Shown here one piece after another: positions 1 through 9,164 of a DNA stretch of 64,000 nt. Source of the stretch: Helicobacter pylori_CU (GTDB lineage Bacteria > Campylobacterota > Campylobacteria > Campylobacterales > Helicobacteraceae); the NCBI RefSeq assembly GCF_000259235.1, contig NC_017733.1, forward strand, positions 744,001-808,000, read 5' to 3'. The notes below the pieces were generated by a model. It saw nothing but the letters and a program-made list of their open reading frames with translations. It made no database searches and was not told the DNA's origin. Made by a program: the position numbers and the translations under genes. The stretch's first letter is position 1; every line of letters begins with the position of its first letter.

Positions 1-3000
1 TTACCCCCCTTAGCTGCAAAAAGCTCATTCAGCCACAGAATGGAATTATTGCCCGCAGATTTGATCGCATTCAAACCAGCACTACCTTGAATGTGTTTAA
101 CATAATACTCCAAACTAGGGGCTTGAATGCTCATGGGTTTATCAGAGACGGTAACTTGAACTTTATCATAAAGGATAGATGAATACACCATTTGCCCTTG
201 ATTGTCTTTAAAGCTCACCACAAGACCCCCATCTTTAATATTGACCGGTTGGTTGTCATAGCTTAGTGAATCGCCATTCAATTGCATGCGTTTGCCGTTA
301 AAATCAATGAGAGTGTAAAGCTTAAGGTAATCGCTCAAGCTCCCTCCAAGAATCATTTGATTATCATAGCCATAAACCATGCGTTTAGCGTTAATAAGCG
401 TGTAAGCGCCTTGCTTGAGTTGAGTATTAAAATGGATTAAAGCTTGATTGCTATAAGACATGATCGTAGAATTGCCAGCCACATTAATAATCGTTTGATT
501 GGTTTTATTGTTAAGATTAAAGATCAATGGCCCTTCGCTGTTAAAATTCCCCCCCACATTCAAACCATTTTCATTCGTGCTGAGAGCCGCTCCTTTAACC
601 ACATTGAGATTACCGCTAATATCAGCCCTGTAATTAGAGTTATTGTTAAAAGCGTTATTCACGATCAAGTTGTTGGCTTTAAAAGTGGCGTTCGGTCCTA
701 AATCTAAAGTCCCGATCGTGGTATTTTGTAAGACTTTTGAAAAATCCACTAATCCATTCGCTTTAATGGTTCCTAAGAAAGCGAAATTATTCGCACTCAC
801 CTCTAAAGTTTCATCGGTTGGAACGCTTGAAATTGAAGAATTAGTTTTTTTCTCGCCCATGCAATTTAAAACATTCACGCAAATCTGACCTTTTTGAACG
901 CTAATGTCATTTTTAGAAGCGTTAAGTGTTAAGCCGTTGGTAGCGTTTAAGGTGTCTAATGAAATGTTAGAAAAATCTTTAGATACAAAAGAAAGCCTGC
1001 CCTGATATTGCGTGAAATTGATCGTGTTTTTCCCATTAAAGATAATAGACTTACCCGCTATAAAATTCAATTCCCCCCCTGTGGCGTTACTAAACGAGCT
1101 GTTATTCACAAACACATGGTTTTTAGCCACGAAATTGAAATTCCCTTTTTGCCAAAGATTGTGTAATCCTCTAGAGCCTAGTAAAGATCCCAAGCCAAAT
1201 TGTTCCAATTCTTTTTGTAAAGATTTAGGGAGTATGGATCCTAAACCTTGATGATAAACGCCTCCAAAGCCCTTATCAGCAATAATCTTATTGATCATTT
1301 GCCCTAGGACTTGATTGCTCATGATTTTATTCACTACGCCTTCGCCTAATAAGTCATTTAACGCTTTTTCACCTATGCTAGAAATGGTGCTAGTCAGCTC
1401 TTTGCTAGGGTTAGTGATGCTATTTAAAGCGATATTGACTAACACGCTCAAATCCTGTGGGCCTAGCCAAGAAATGAGCTTATTGATTAGGGGGGCTTGT
1501 TCAATCATTTGATTGAGAATATCCCCAAAAGTCGTTTTATCCAAGAAACTCTGTAAGTCTTTGGCATCAGAACTAGAACCTATTTTATCCAGGGCTTGAT
1601 TCAACCCTCCAGGCACGAAATTATTAGCAAAAGAACTCAAGCTTTGCTTTCCATACCAGTTATTGATGAAATTCTCTACATTTTCAATCCCTAAAGTTTT
1701 AACGATGAATTTTTCAAACCCTGAAGCATGGGCTTGAATCTGTTCTAAAAGCATCTGATCAATTTCTTTTCTTTTTACAGGATCTAGCGCGTTTAAAAGC
1801 CCGTTTTCACCAAAAACATCGCCCACCGTTTTAGAATTTAAAATTTCCATGATCGCGTTTTTAAAAGCGCTCACGCCTAAGAGATTATTCACTTCAGTAG
1901 GGCTAAGCAAAGAGCTTAAAGTCTTAGATCCAAAATCTTTAGGGATCATGCTGGCTAAATCTTTAGGGATAGCGTTATTGTTCAAACTCTCTTCATAAAC
2001 TATGTTAGAAAGGATATTCCCCAAGCCCTTTTCCCCAAAAAGCTTATCAATGCCCTCTTTCCCCAAGTAAGAAAAGATTTTATCGGTCCCTTGAGCGTCA
2101 ATATTGGCTTGATTGAGCACCAAATTAGTGCCGCTTTCAAAAGACACATTCGCGCTCCCACCGCTCCCCCAAGCGTTCCCGCTGCCGATGGTTCCGGTAA
2201 TGTAAATGTTTTTAGCCTTAAAATTAGCGTTAATGTAGCCTAAATAAGGCGCGCTAGAATTAAGCAATTGCCCTAAATTAGTCTGTCTAAACATCTGGCA
2301 AGTGTTATCCCCAACCGCGCATGGCTCTTTATAGCCATCGCCTCCAAACCACACCACGCTATTCGTGTTCGTTTGCCCTTCTTTGATCGCCCCTACCACG
2401 AGATTGCCTTGAGAGAAATCATAATTAGTTGTGTTGGAAAAATTATTGATAATACCCAATAAGCTCTTCCAATTTGCTTGGTTTAAAGCAATACCATATT
2501 TCTTTAAAATGTCAAAAAGAGTTTCAAAACCATTCGGGCTATTGAGATTGAGATTGTCTAAAGCCCCTGAAGATAAAAGATTGGCTATTTTAGGCAAAAA
2601 CTCCTTACCCAAATTGGCGATCACACTCAAATCTTGCTTAGTGATAGCCTGATTATAAATGTGTAAGGCTTGTAAGGGTTGGTTTTGCGCGTTATAAGTC
2701 CCGGGTGTTTCATTGTTTTGATTAAAGCCTTTGATATTGCTGCTCAAATAATAAGTGCCGGCTTTGTCGCTTGTGTGATTATAGGAATTAGAGCTTTCAT
2801 CATAAGGGTTTTGTTGGTAATCATACAAGCTAGGAGCGAGATTGAACATCGTATTATTAGAAACACCGTTTTGAGAGATCTGCACTTTCAAGCGGTTGTT
2901 ATGCAAGGTTTCTGTAATCGTTTCAGTCGTATTGAGCGGGTTAGTGAATCTCCACGAATGAACGCCGTTATTAAACGAGTAATCAGCCTTGTCAATCTGT

Positions 3001-6000
3001 ATGCCATAAAAACGGATCTTTTCATAGCCGTTATTCCCCATTAAACCCTGAATATTTTGAGCTTGTAAAATATTATAAACTAAGGGCTTGTTTTTTGCAT
3101 CAAACAAATTCACATTAGACAGATTCAAAACGCCTTGAGTTCCAAAGCTGAAATTCCCGCTTGCATTAATGGATAAAGCGTTAGCACCATTGCCTAAAAG
3201 GCTTAGAGTGCTGTTTAAAAGAACGCTTTGAAAATTCAGGGTGCTGTTGTTTTCTAAATCAAACAAGGCATTAGAATTAAAGGTCGCTAATTTAGTGAAA
3301 GAAATTTGAGAATTATTGGCATAAAAACTCACAGGAGCGTTAAAAACGCTATCGCCATTGAAATTCAACAAGCTTGAGTTATTGAGGTTGAAATTCGTTT
3401 CCCCTTCCACTTTGAGAGCGTTAAAGCTCGCTTGGGAACTTTCAGCCAAATTCATCGTAGAATTTTGTTTAAAAGTGGAAGCGCCTTGGAAATTGATATG
3501 GATATTTTTAGCCCTTAAATTGAGCGTGGCTTGATTAAAATTCGTATTCCCTTTGAAATTAATCAGGCGTGCAGAGTTGCCAAAATCAGGCGTTTTACCA
3601 AATAAAGGAATGCCATAAAAGGTTACATTAGCGTTATTGAAATTCGCTTGATTGAAGCTGACTTGAGCGTTAGGGTTCAAGTTCAAATAAGACACCCCGT
3701 TAAAAGCGGTTGCGCCGTTAAAATTCGCTGCGCTATTATTATAAAAAGAAAGGCTTGAAGCGTTTTCTAAAGTCGTTTGGGTCTGATCCCCCCCAATATT
3801 GATAGCCGCATTGGGTTTGACTGAAAGCCTGGAATGATTGAAAGTAACATTCCCATTCAATGAAGACTGATTCACATTTTTAGACACATCAATCACCATT
3901 TGAGTGTTATTGAAAATAATGTTATTAGCTTTCAAATCATAGCGAACGCCCCCTCCTAAAATAGAATCAGTGAAAATCAAATCCGTATTTGCAACCATAT
4001 TCACATACGACGAACCGCTTTCAGTCGCTCCGTTAATATTAGTCCAGCCGCTAAAAGTGGTGTTTTCAAAAGTGATACGCCCTGAATTAAAATTAAAGCC
4101 TCCCCATGTGAAATCCCTAAAGTTAGAGTTTTTAATTTCCATAGAAAGCCTGGAATTAAAATTCGCCCATGAATGCTGGCTCGCGCTGGTTTGTAAGCCC
4201 ATAGCCACGGTTTGGAAATTCGTGTAATTTAACCCGTCAGCGTTCAAGGTTTCATCAGCGTTAAAACTAATCGTCGCCCCACCGCCAGCGTTAGGGTTGC
4301 CAACATTAAAGTTATTCGTTAAAAAGATATTAGTCGCGTTGAAATTGCCATGCAAATACAGCAAATTATTCTTACCAAACCAGATAGATCCGCCATTGTC
4401 ATTGGCCTTTTCTTGAGCGCTCCCTAAAAGCAAAGTCCCTACCACCGTAGCCCCAAAATTCAGCGACCACGCAAAAGCGCTAGAGCCAATAAGGTCTTGA
4501 TTTTTATAAGGCGCGATATAGCACACGCCAACACACACAGGGGTTTTTCCTGGAATGAAATCAAATTGCTTCCTCACTTGACTCCAAATATCCTTAGAAT
4601 CAGCGTCTGTGTGGAAAGGCGAAGAATGGATAGTGAAATATTTATAAGTGATAGAGCCCGGATTAAAAGTCTCTTCAAAAACAAATTTTTGGCCGTTGCT
4701 TTGGGTGAATTGCACAAAAAAGGTGTTGTTATCCGCTCTTAATAAAGTCCCTTGTTCGCCACCATAATGGATTAAATTCCATAAACTTTTTGAAAAAACA
4801 TTATCCGCTAAAATTTGATTGTTATATTTAATGTTACTCCCGCTTAAAAGCGTGTAAGTGGTGTTGTTAATCAAATCCCTTTCAATATTAAAAATACTAT
4901 TATTTTCAATAGAAACTGAGCCTTGAAGGTGGCTGAAAGGATCGCTATTAATAAGCGTGTTCGTGCCTTTAAAGGTGGTGTTTTTAGTGTCGTTAAACGA
5001 ATAGCTCCCGCCATTAAACGAGTTGTTGTTAAAAATTAGGTTTTGCGCTTTGGCGTTAATGTTATAGGAATTGAAGGTGTTGTTTTCTAGGGTTAAAGAA
5101 TTTCCGGCGCTGTTTTCACCCCCTTTATAAATCAAAGTGCCGTTATCGCTAAAATTAACATTCTTAATCACGGCATTCCCATTAGCACTAGCGTTATCCA
5201 CGCCAAAATTCCCCCCTCCACTCACAGAGCCTTTATCCCAAGTAATGTTATCGGCTTTAAGGTTAAAGCCTCCATGCGGGGTTTGGTTGCTAAAATTTGC
5301 GTTTGTTGCATTCAAGTTGCCGTTATTGACAATGAAATTCATCCATGAATTTTGCAAACCGGCTTTATCGCTATTCAAATTAGCGTTAGCGATATTCAAA
5401 CGCTTTTGAGCGTTAAACACTAAAGTCGCGCCCCCACCGGTTTTAGCGCCGTTACCAGAGCGAATTGTGCCGGTAATATCAATTTGATTGGCTTTAAAAA
5501 CGCCTTGAATATAGCCCACTAGCCCCCATTCAGCCCCTGAAGTTTTCCCAAAACCCACCACGCCATTAGAAGTGGGATTCGCCCCAGCAAGAAAAGGGGT
5601 GGTCTGATTGAACACTAAAACGCTGTTAGCGCCGCTGTAATCTTGCGTGAAAACGCCTGTGCCAGCAGTCTTCCAAGTCGTCATGCCGTTGAGATAGAAC
5701 ACGGTGTTACTGGCGTTGTTATTGACATTTTTGAGATTAAACGCATCATTATGGATATTCACGCAATGCGTATAACCTAGAGTGCATAAACGAGTGAGCG
5801 TAATCCCGTTATTAAAATTTTCTTTAATGTAGTAAGTCAAGCCGTTATCAGTGAATTGGACATTATAAATTTTAGCGTTGCTTGGCGCGGATTGATCCTT
5901 ATTTACTAGCGTGCCGCTAGGGTTTTCCCCGCTAATCCAACGCAACATTTGATACAAAGCGTTATTGTTATCCTTATAATCCACGCTTTTAGCGCTGAGC

Positions 6001-8444
6001 AATTGATAAGTCGTGCCTACGCTTAGGCTGCTCAAAAGCCCTTGCATGTTGAAAACAACGCCCTTATTGAAAGTGAAAGTTGTTTGAGCGCCATTTATTT
6101 TAAATTGGTTATTCACATTAAAAGTGTCACCAGTGAAACTGACTTTAGGGGTATTATTGAAATTAAACACGCCCCCATTGAACGAGTTCCCACTAAAATC
6201 CACTTGCTTGGCGTTAAAATTAAACGATCCGCCATTAAACGAATTGTTATTAAAAGCGTCTGTCTGCTCTGCGTGGTTGAAATTAAACGATCCGCCATTA
6301 AATTTGTCTTCATTAAAGGTGTTATTCGCGCCATCAAAAGTGTAAGAAGCGTCATTTAAAACGGATTTTTCAATGGTGGTCTTGCCTTGAAACTTAAAGT
6401 TCCCTGCTAAAAAGCTCGTGTTTTTAAAGGTGTAAGTGTTTTTAGGGCCTTGAAATTTGTAATAAGCCTTGTTGAAATTCACGCTATCAAAAACGCCATT
6501 ACCGGTAAAATCATACCCCCCATTCGTCCAGTCGTAAAAATCAGACTGAGAAACATTGATCTTACCACTCCCAGAACTATCCCCTAAGGCGATAAAAGTC
6601 ATGTAAGAGTTTTGTGAAGTGGTTTTTAGGTTTTTAAAATCAGCCCCAGCGATATTAATTTCAGTCGCGCCCACAAAATTCAAAGTCGCCCCCCCACCGG
6701 TTTGAGCTCCATTGCCAGTCATCATGTTACCGGTGATATAAACCCTATCGGCTGTGAAAGTGCCAGTAATATAGCCCGTTTTCCCCCAATTGACTCCCTC
6801 ATACCCCCCAAAACGCACCGTGCTGTTAGATTTAGGGATTGTGCCATTAGCCCAAGGGGTCGTAGCGTTAAAGACTAAAGCGCTGTTTTTCCCGCCATAG
6901 GTTTGAGTAAATTTCGCATTAGTGTAATTCCAAGTGTTTAAGCCGTTGAGGTAGAAAATCGCATCAGCTCTATCATCATTAATATTTTTTAAATTAAAGA
7001 CATTGTCATGGATATTCACGCTATTGGTGTAATAAATATTGTTCGCACCATAATAAACGGATTGTAAAACAATGGAATCAGGGCTAAAAATTTGTCTGAA
7101 ATTATAAAGCGTGCCGCCTAAATTGTAAGTTACATAGTAAGTGTGGGTGTTATTATTAGAAGTGGCGTTTTTGCTATTGTCCTTTGTGGCTTGCGTGTTT
7201 TTAAGCCTGATGATATTCCATAAATTATTCACATCATTATAAGTGATAGAGCCATTTTTCATGCTAAAGAGCGTGTAAGCGCTCCCTATCGTGGGCGTGT
7301 AATTTTGAATGTTAAAAATCGCATTAGGATTGATGGTAACTTTACCGGTCATATTCAAAAAAGGTGAAGTGGGGTTGTTGATCGTGGTTGTGCCTTGAAA
7401 ATTAACATGAGCATCAGGTCTATTAAAAACGAACCAACCTCCATTAAAGGTCAAATTATTAAAAGTAATATTGCTTGCATTAAGAATATAGGCATTTCCT
7501 ATAGTATTAGCGTTGCCATTAGGCATGCTCCCCAGAGTGCTGTTATTAAAGGTAACGCTATTGGCGTTAAGATTGAGTTTATAATGATTGATATTAGAGT
7601 TAGTGAAGGTGATGCTCCCCCCAATACCATTCCCACCCTTATAAGTGAGCGCGCCATTATTGTTGAAAGTTACTCCGCTAATGGTGGTTGTGCCGTTGCT
7701 ATCCACGTTATCAAAGCCAAAATTCCCACCATTGATTGTTCCGCCATTATAAGTAATCTTTCGCCCCATAACATTAAAGCCCCCATGCGGGGTTTGGTTG
7801 CCAAAATCCGTGTTTGTCAAATTCACGCTATGATTGGAAATCAAATTGATCCAAGAAGTTTGCGTCCCGGCTCTGTTATTTTGAAAATAAGCCCCGTTAG
7901 TGTTTAATTCGTTTGAGCTTTCAAAAACCAGTATCGCGCCTCCACCGGTTTTCCACTCATTGCCTGAGCCAACAGCCCCTGTGATAAAAATGTCTTTTGC
8001 CTTAAAAACCCCTGTAATAAAACCGATATAGCCCTTTTCCCCAAACCACACAGAAGAATTATTGGGCGTTGCGGAAGCGTTTTTTGTCCCTATGTATAAC
8101 TGACTATTGTTATAATTTTGCGTGAAATTCCTATTCCCCCCAGCCCAAGTGCGTAAAGGGCTGATATAGTAGGATTTGTGGCTGTTATTTTCATTCACGC
8201 TATTGAGCCAATACACTGAACTATTATAATCTTCAGCGCTCAAAGCTGAAACAAACCCTAGCCCTAAGAAGATTTTTTTATTAATGGATAGAGAAGAATT
8301 TGAATGCGTTTTTAAGGAGTAAATTGTCAAAGGCGAGTTTTTGATTGTATATTTTTTAGCGATTTTCTTTTTAACGCCCTTAAAAGAGCGGTTTTTACTA
8401 AAGCGTTCATTCTTTAAATCGATTTTGCTATTTCTATAAGTCAT
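1..8444 (-). CDS. faaA: Giant VacA-like autotransporter, probably flagella-associated autotransporter A (C-terminus outside window)
   Basis: The frame reads from ATG at 8444 to the window edge, about 2,814 codons, ending in the VacA-family motif WLNELFAAKGG. The C-terminal beta-barrel lies outside. The N-terminus is long and basic, then hydrophobic, ending near ALSAED, which fits an extended type V signal peptide. The passenger is rich in Asn, Gly, Ser and Phe. At least five VacA2-type modules (GYI-GxFxAxxIxITG, then GN...GGGA.L.F) lie near 8000, 6750, 5480, 4330 and 2200. A central segment around 2100-1250 is helix-like and repeat-poor. By family knowledge, FaaA (HP0609/HP0610, recalled as split in 26695) is exported to the flagellar sheath and aids motility and colonisation. 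I read the same frame at both ends and saw no frameshift, so this copy looks intact in the window. The paralogues ImaA and VlpC are less likely from the neighbours. Confidence 0.88.
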   Translation of the reverse strand, partial: MTYRNSKIDLKNERFSKNRSFKGVKKKIAKKYTIKNSPLTIYSLKTHSNSSLSINKKIFLGLGFVSALSAEDYNSSVYWLNSVNENNSHKSYYISPLRTWAGGNRNFTQNYNNSQLYIGTKNASATPNNSSVWFGEKGYIGFITGVFKAKDIFITGAVGSGNEWKTGGGAILVFESSNELNTNGAYFQNNRAGTQTSWINLISNHSVNLTNTDFGNQTPHGGFNVMGRKITYNGGTINGGNFGFDNVDSNGTTTISGVTFNNNGALTYKGGNGIGGSITFTNSNINHYKLNLNANSVTFNNSTLGSMPNGNANTIGNAYILNASNITFNNLTFNGGWFVFNRPDAHVNFQGTTTINNPTSPFLNMTGKVTINPNAIFNIQNYTPTIGSAYTLFSMKNGSITYNDVNNLWNIIRLKNTQATKDNSKNATSNNNTHTYYVTYNLGGTLYNFRQIFSPDSIVLQSVYYGANNIYYTNSVNIHDNVFNLKNINDDRADAIFYLNGLNTWNYTNAKFTQTYGGKNSALVFNATTPWANGTIPKSNSTVRFGGYEGVNWGKTGYITGTFTADRVYITGNMMTGNGAQTGGGATLNFVGATEINIAGADFKNLKTTSQNSYMTFIALGDSSGSGKINVSQSDFYDWTNGGYDFTGNGVFDSVNFNKAYYKFQGPKNTYTFKNTSFLAGNFKFQGKTTIEKSVLNDASYTFDGANNTFNEDKFNGGSFNFNHAEQTDAFNNNSFNGGSFNFNAKQVDFSGNSFNGGVFNFNNTPKVSFTGDTFNVNNQFKINGAQTTFTFNKGVVFNMQGLLSSLSVGTTYQLLSAKSVDYKDNNNALYQMLRWISGENPSGTLVNKDQSAPSNAKIYNVQFTDNGLTYYIKENFNNGITLTRLCTLGYTHCVNIHNDAFNLKNVNNNASNTVFYLNGMTTWKTAGTGVFTQDYSGANSVLVFNQTTPFLAGANPTSNGVVGFGKTSGAEWGLVGYIQGVFKANQIDITGTIRSGNGAKTGGGATLVFNAQKRLNIANANLNSDKAGLQNSWMNFIVNNGNLNATNANFSNQTPHGGFNLKADNITWDKGSVSGGGNFGVDNASANGNAVIKNVNFSDNGTLIYKGGENSAGNSLTLENNTFNSYNINAKAQNLIFNNNSFNGGSYSFNDTKNTTFKGTNTLINSDPFSHLQGSVSIENNSIFNIERDLINNTTYTLLSGSNIKYNNQILADNVFSKSLWNLIHYGGEQGTLLRADNNTFFVQFTQSNGQKFVFEETFNPGSITYKYFTIHSSPFHTDADSKDIWSQVRKQFDFIPGKTPVCVGVCYIAPYKNQDLIGSSAFAWSLNFGATVVGTLLLGSAQEKANDNGGSIWFGKNNLLYLHGNFNATNIFLTNNFNVGNPNAGGGATISFNADETLNADGLNYTNFQTVAMGLQTSASQHSWANFNSRLSMEIKNSNFRDFTWGGFNFNSGRITFENTTFSGWTNINGATESGSSYVNMVANTDLIFTDSILGGGVRYDLKANNIIFNNTQMVIDVSKNVNQSSLNGNVTFNHSRLSVKPNAAINIGGDQTQTTLENASSLSFYNNSAANFNGATAFNGVSYLNLNPNAQVSFNQANFNNANVTFYGIPLFGKTPDFGNSARLINFKGNTNFNQATLNLRAKNIHINFQGASTFKQNSTMNLAESSQASFNALKVEGETNFNLNNSSLLNFNGDSVFNAPVSFYANNSQISFTKLATFNSNALFDLENNSTLNFQSVLLNSTLSLLGNGANALSINASGNFSFGTQGVLNLSNVNLFDAKNKPLVYNILQAQNIQGLMGNNGYEKIRFYGIQIDKADYSFNNGVHSWRFTNPLNTTETITETLHNNRLKVQISQNGVSNNTMFNLAPSLYDYQQNPYDESSNSYNHTSDKAGTYYLSSNIKGFNQNNETPGTYNAQNQPLQALHIYNQAITKQDLSVIANLGKEFLPKIANLLSSGALDNLNLNSPNGFETLFDILKKYGIALNQANWKSLLGIINNFSNTTNYDFSQGNLVVGAIKEGQTNTNSVVWFGGDGYKEPCAVGDNTCQMFRQTNLGQLLNSSAPYLGYINANFKAKNIYITGTIGSGNAWGSGGSANVSFESGTNLVLNQANIDAQGTDKIFSYLGKEGIDKLFGEKGLGNILSNIVYEESLNNNAIPKDLASMIPKDFGSKTLSSLLSPTEVNNLLGVSAFKNAIMEILNSKTVGDVFGENGLLNALDPVKRKEIDQMLLEQIQAHASGFEKFIVKTLGIENVENFINNWYGKQSLSSFANNFVPGGLNQALDKIGSSSDAKDLQSFLDKTTFGDILNQMIEQAPLINKLISWLGPQDLSVLVNIALNSITNPSKELTSTISSIGEKALNDLLGEGVVNKIMSNQVLGQMINKIIADKGFGGVYHQGLGSILPKSLQKELEQFGLGSLLGSRGLHNLWQKGNFNFVAKNHVFVNNSSFSNATGGELNFIAGKSIIFNGKNTINFTQYQGRLSFVSKDFSNISLDTLNATNGLTLNASKNDISVQKGQICVNVLNCMGEKKTNSSISSVPTDETLEVSANNFAFLGTIKANGLVDFSKVLQNTTIGTLDLGPNATFKANNLIVNNAFNNNSNYRADISGNLNVVKGAALSTNENGLNVGGNFNSEGPLIFNLNNKTNQTIINVAGNSTIMSYSNQALIHFNTQLKQGAYTLINAKRMVYGYDNQMILGGSLSDYLKLYTLIDFNGKRMQLNGDSLSYDNQPVNIKDGGLVVSFKDNQGQMVYSSILYDKVQVTVSDKPMSIQAPSLEYYVKHIQGSAGLNAIKSAGNNSILWLNELFAAKGG

Positions 8445-8498
8445 ATTTTGAACCCTTTCATGTGATCATACTCGTTGTTATATTTTTTGATGCTATCC

Positions 8499-8504
8499 AT
8501 TATA
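8499..8504 (-). promoter_or_regulatory. -10 box of the faaA-like gene
   Basis: A perfect TATAAT on the minus strand lies 55 nt before the ATG at 8444, inside an A/T-rich stretch typical of H. pylori housekeeping promoters. An AAAGGG ribosome site sits at about 8453-8458, with 8 nt spacing. This implies a leader of roughly 48 nt. Confidence 0.6.
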
Positions 8505-8594
8505 TAATTTAATTAAAAACGGCACAATCTCCTTATATCATAAGGATCTTATCTTATTGATAACGACCACCAATAGGCTATTTTTTATTCTCTC

Positions 8595-9164
8595 TTAAAA
8601 CATATAGCTATAAGCCGCATGGATAAAAACGCTCTCTAAAAAATAAAGATTTTTAAAAGAATTTCTAGTCTTTGAAAAAGGGATCTTAGCCCCAAGCTCT
8701 ATGCGGTGGTGGCGATCGATCGTGCTGCCAAGCCCCACATTAAACAAGCCGTTATAACCCATAAACGAACTATTTTTCATGCCTAAATGGTTATTTTGAT
8801 AAAAATACCCTATCCCAAGCCCCCCATACACCCCAAAGCTGTATTTTTTGTAAGTGTAAAAATCGCTTAACACATCAATATTTAAGCTCAATAAAGAAGT
8901 GTTAATCGTGTGCAATGCGGTGGGTTTGATTGCCATAAGGTAGGAAAATTCACCCCTTAGCGCTAGAGCTTTAAAAAAAGCGAATTGATACCCCCCTTTA
9001 GCCCCCCATAAAAAAGCCGTATAAGAAGAATCACTAGCCGGTTTTGGGGTTATTTTAATGGGGGCTAAACCCACCATAGCCCCAAAATAAATATGACTTT
9101 TTTTAGGCTCAAACGCCCCTGACAAGCCCACCCATAAAGCCAAAATGAAAACAATCTTTTTCAT
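8595..9164 (-). CDS. Outer-membrane-like beta-barrel protein, last gene of the hef operon (HP0608-like)
   Basis: The protein has 189 residues. The start is the ATG at 9164, which overlaps the hefC stop codon (ATGA), so translational coupling is likely. The longer upstream frame is only a shadow of hefC. The first 17 residues (MKKIVFILALWVGLSGA) are a clean signal peptide. The rest alternates polar and aromatic residues in strand-like blocks with many Gly and Tyr, and it ends in YSYMF, a terminal aromatic residue typical of barrels inserted by BamA. I recognise no enzyme motif. Its position behind an RND pump suggests an envelope role, but partnership with the pump is inference. By order it corresponds to HP0608. 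Confidence 0.8.
   Translation of the reverse strand: MKKIVFILALWVGLSGAFEPKKSHIYFGAMVGLAPIKITPKPASDSSYTAFLWGAKGGYQFAFFKALALRGEFSYLMAIKPTALHTINTSLLSLNIDVLSDFYTYKKYSFGVYGGLGIGYFYQNNHLGMKNSSFMGYNGLFNVGLGSTIDRHHRIELGAKIPFSKTRNSFKNLYFLESVFIHAAYSYMF

Noticed and set aside
6113..6355. 80-codon minus ORF in another frame of the autotransporter repeat
   Set aside because: It mirrors the FNGGSFNFN repeat DNA in a shifted frame.
444..7907. Plus-strand ORFs of 60-170 codons opposite the autotransporter
   Set aside because: They lie antisense to a continuous 2,800-codon frame, lack ribosome sites and read as low-complexity complements of Asn/Gly repeats.
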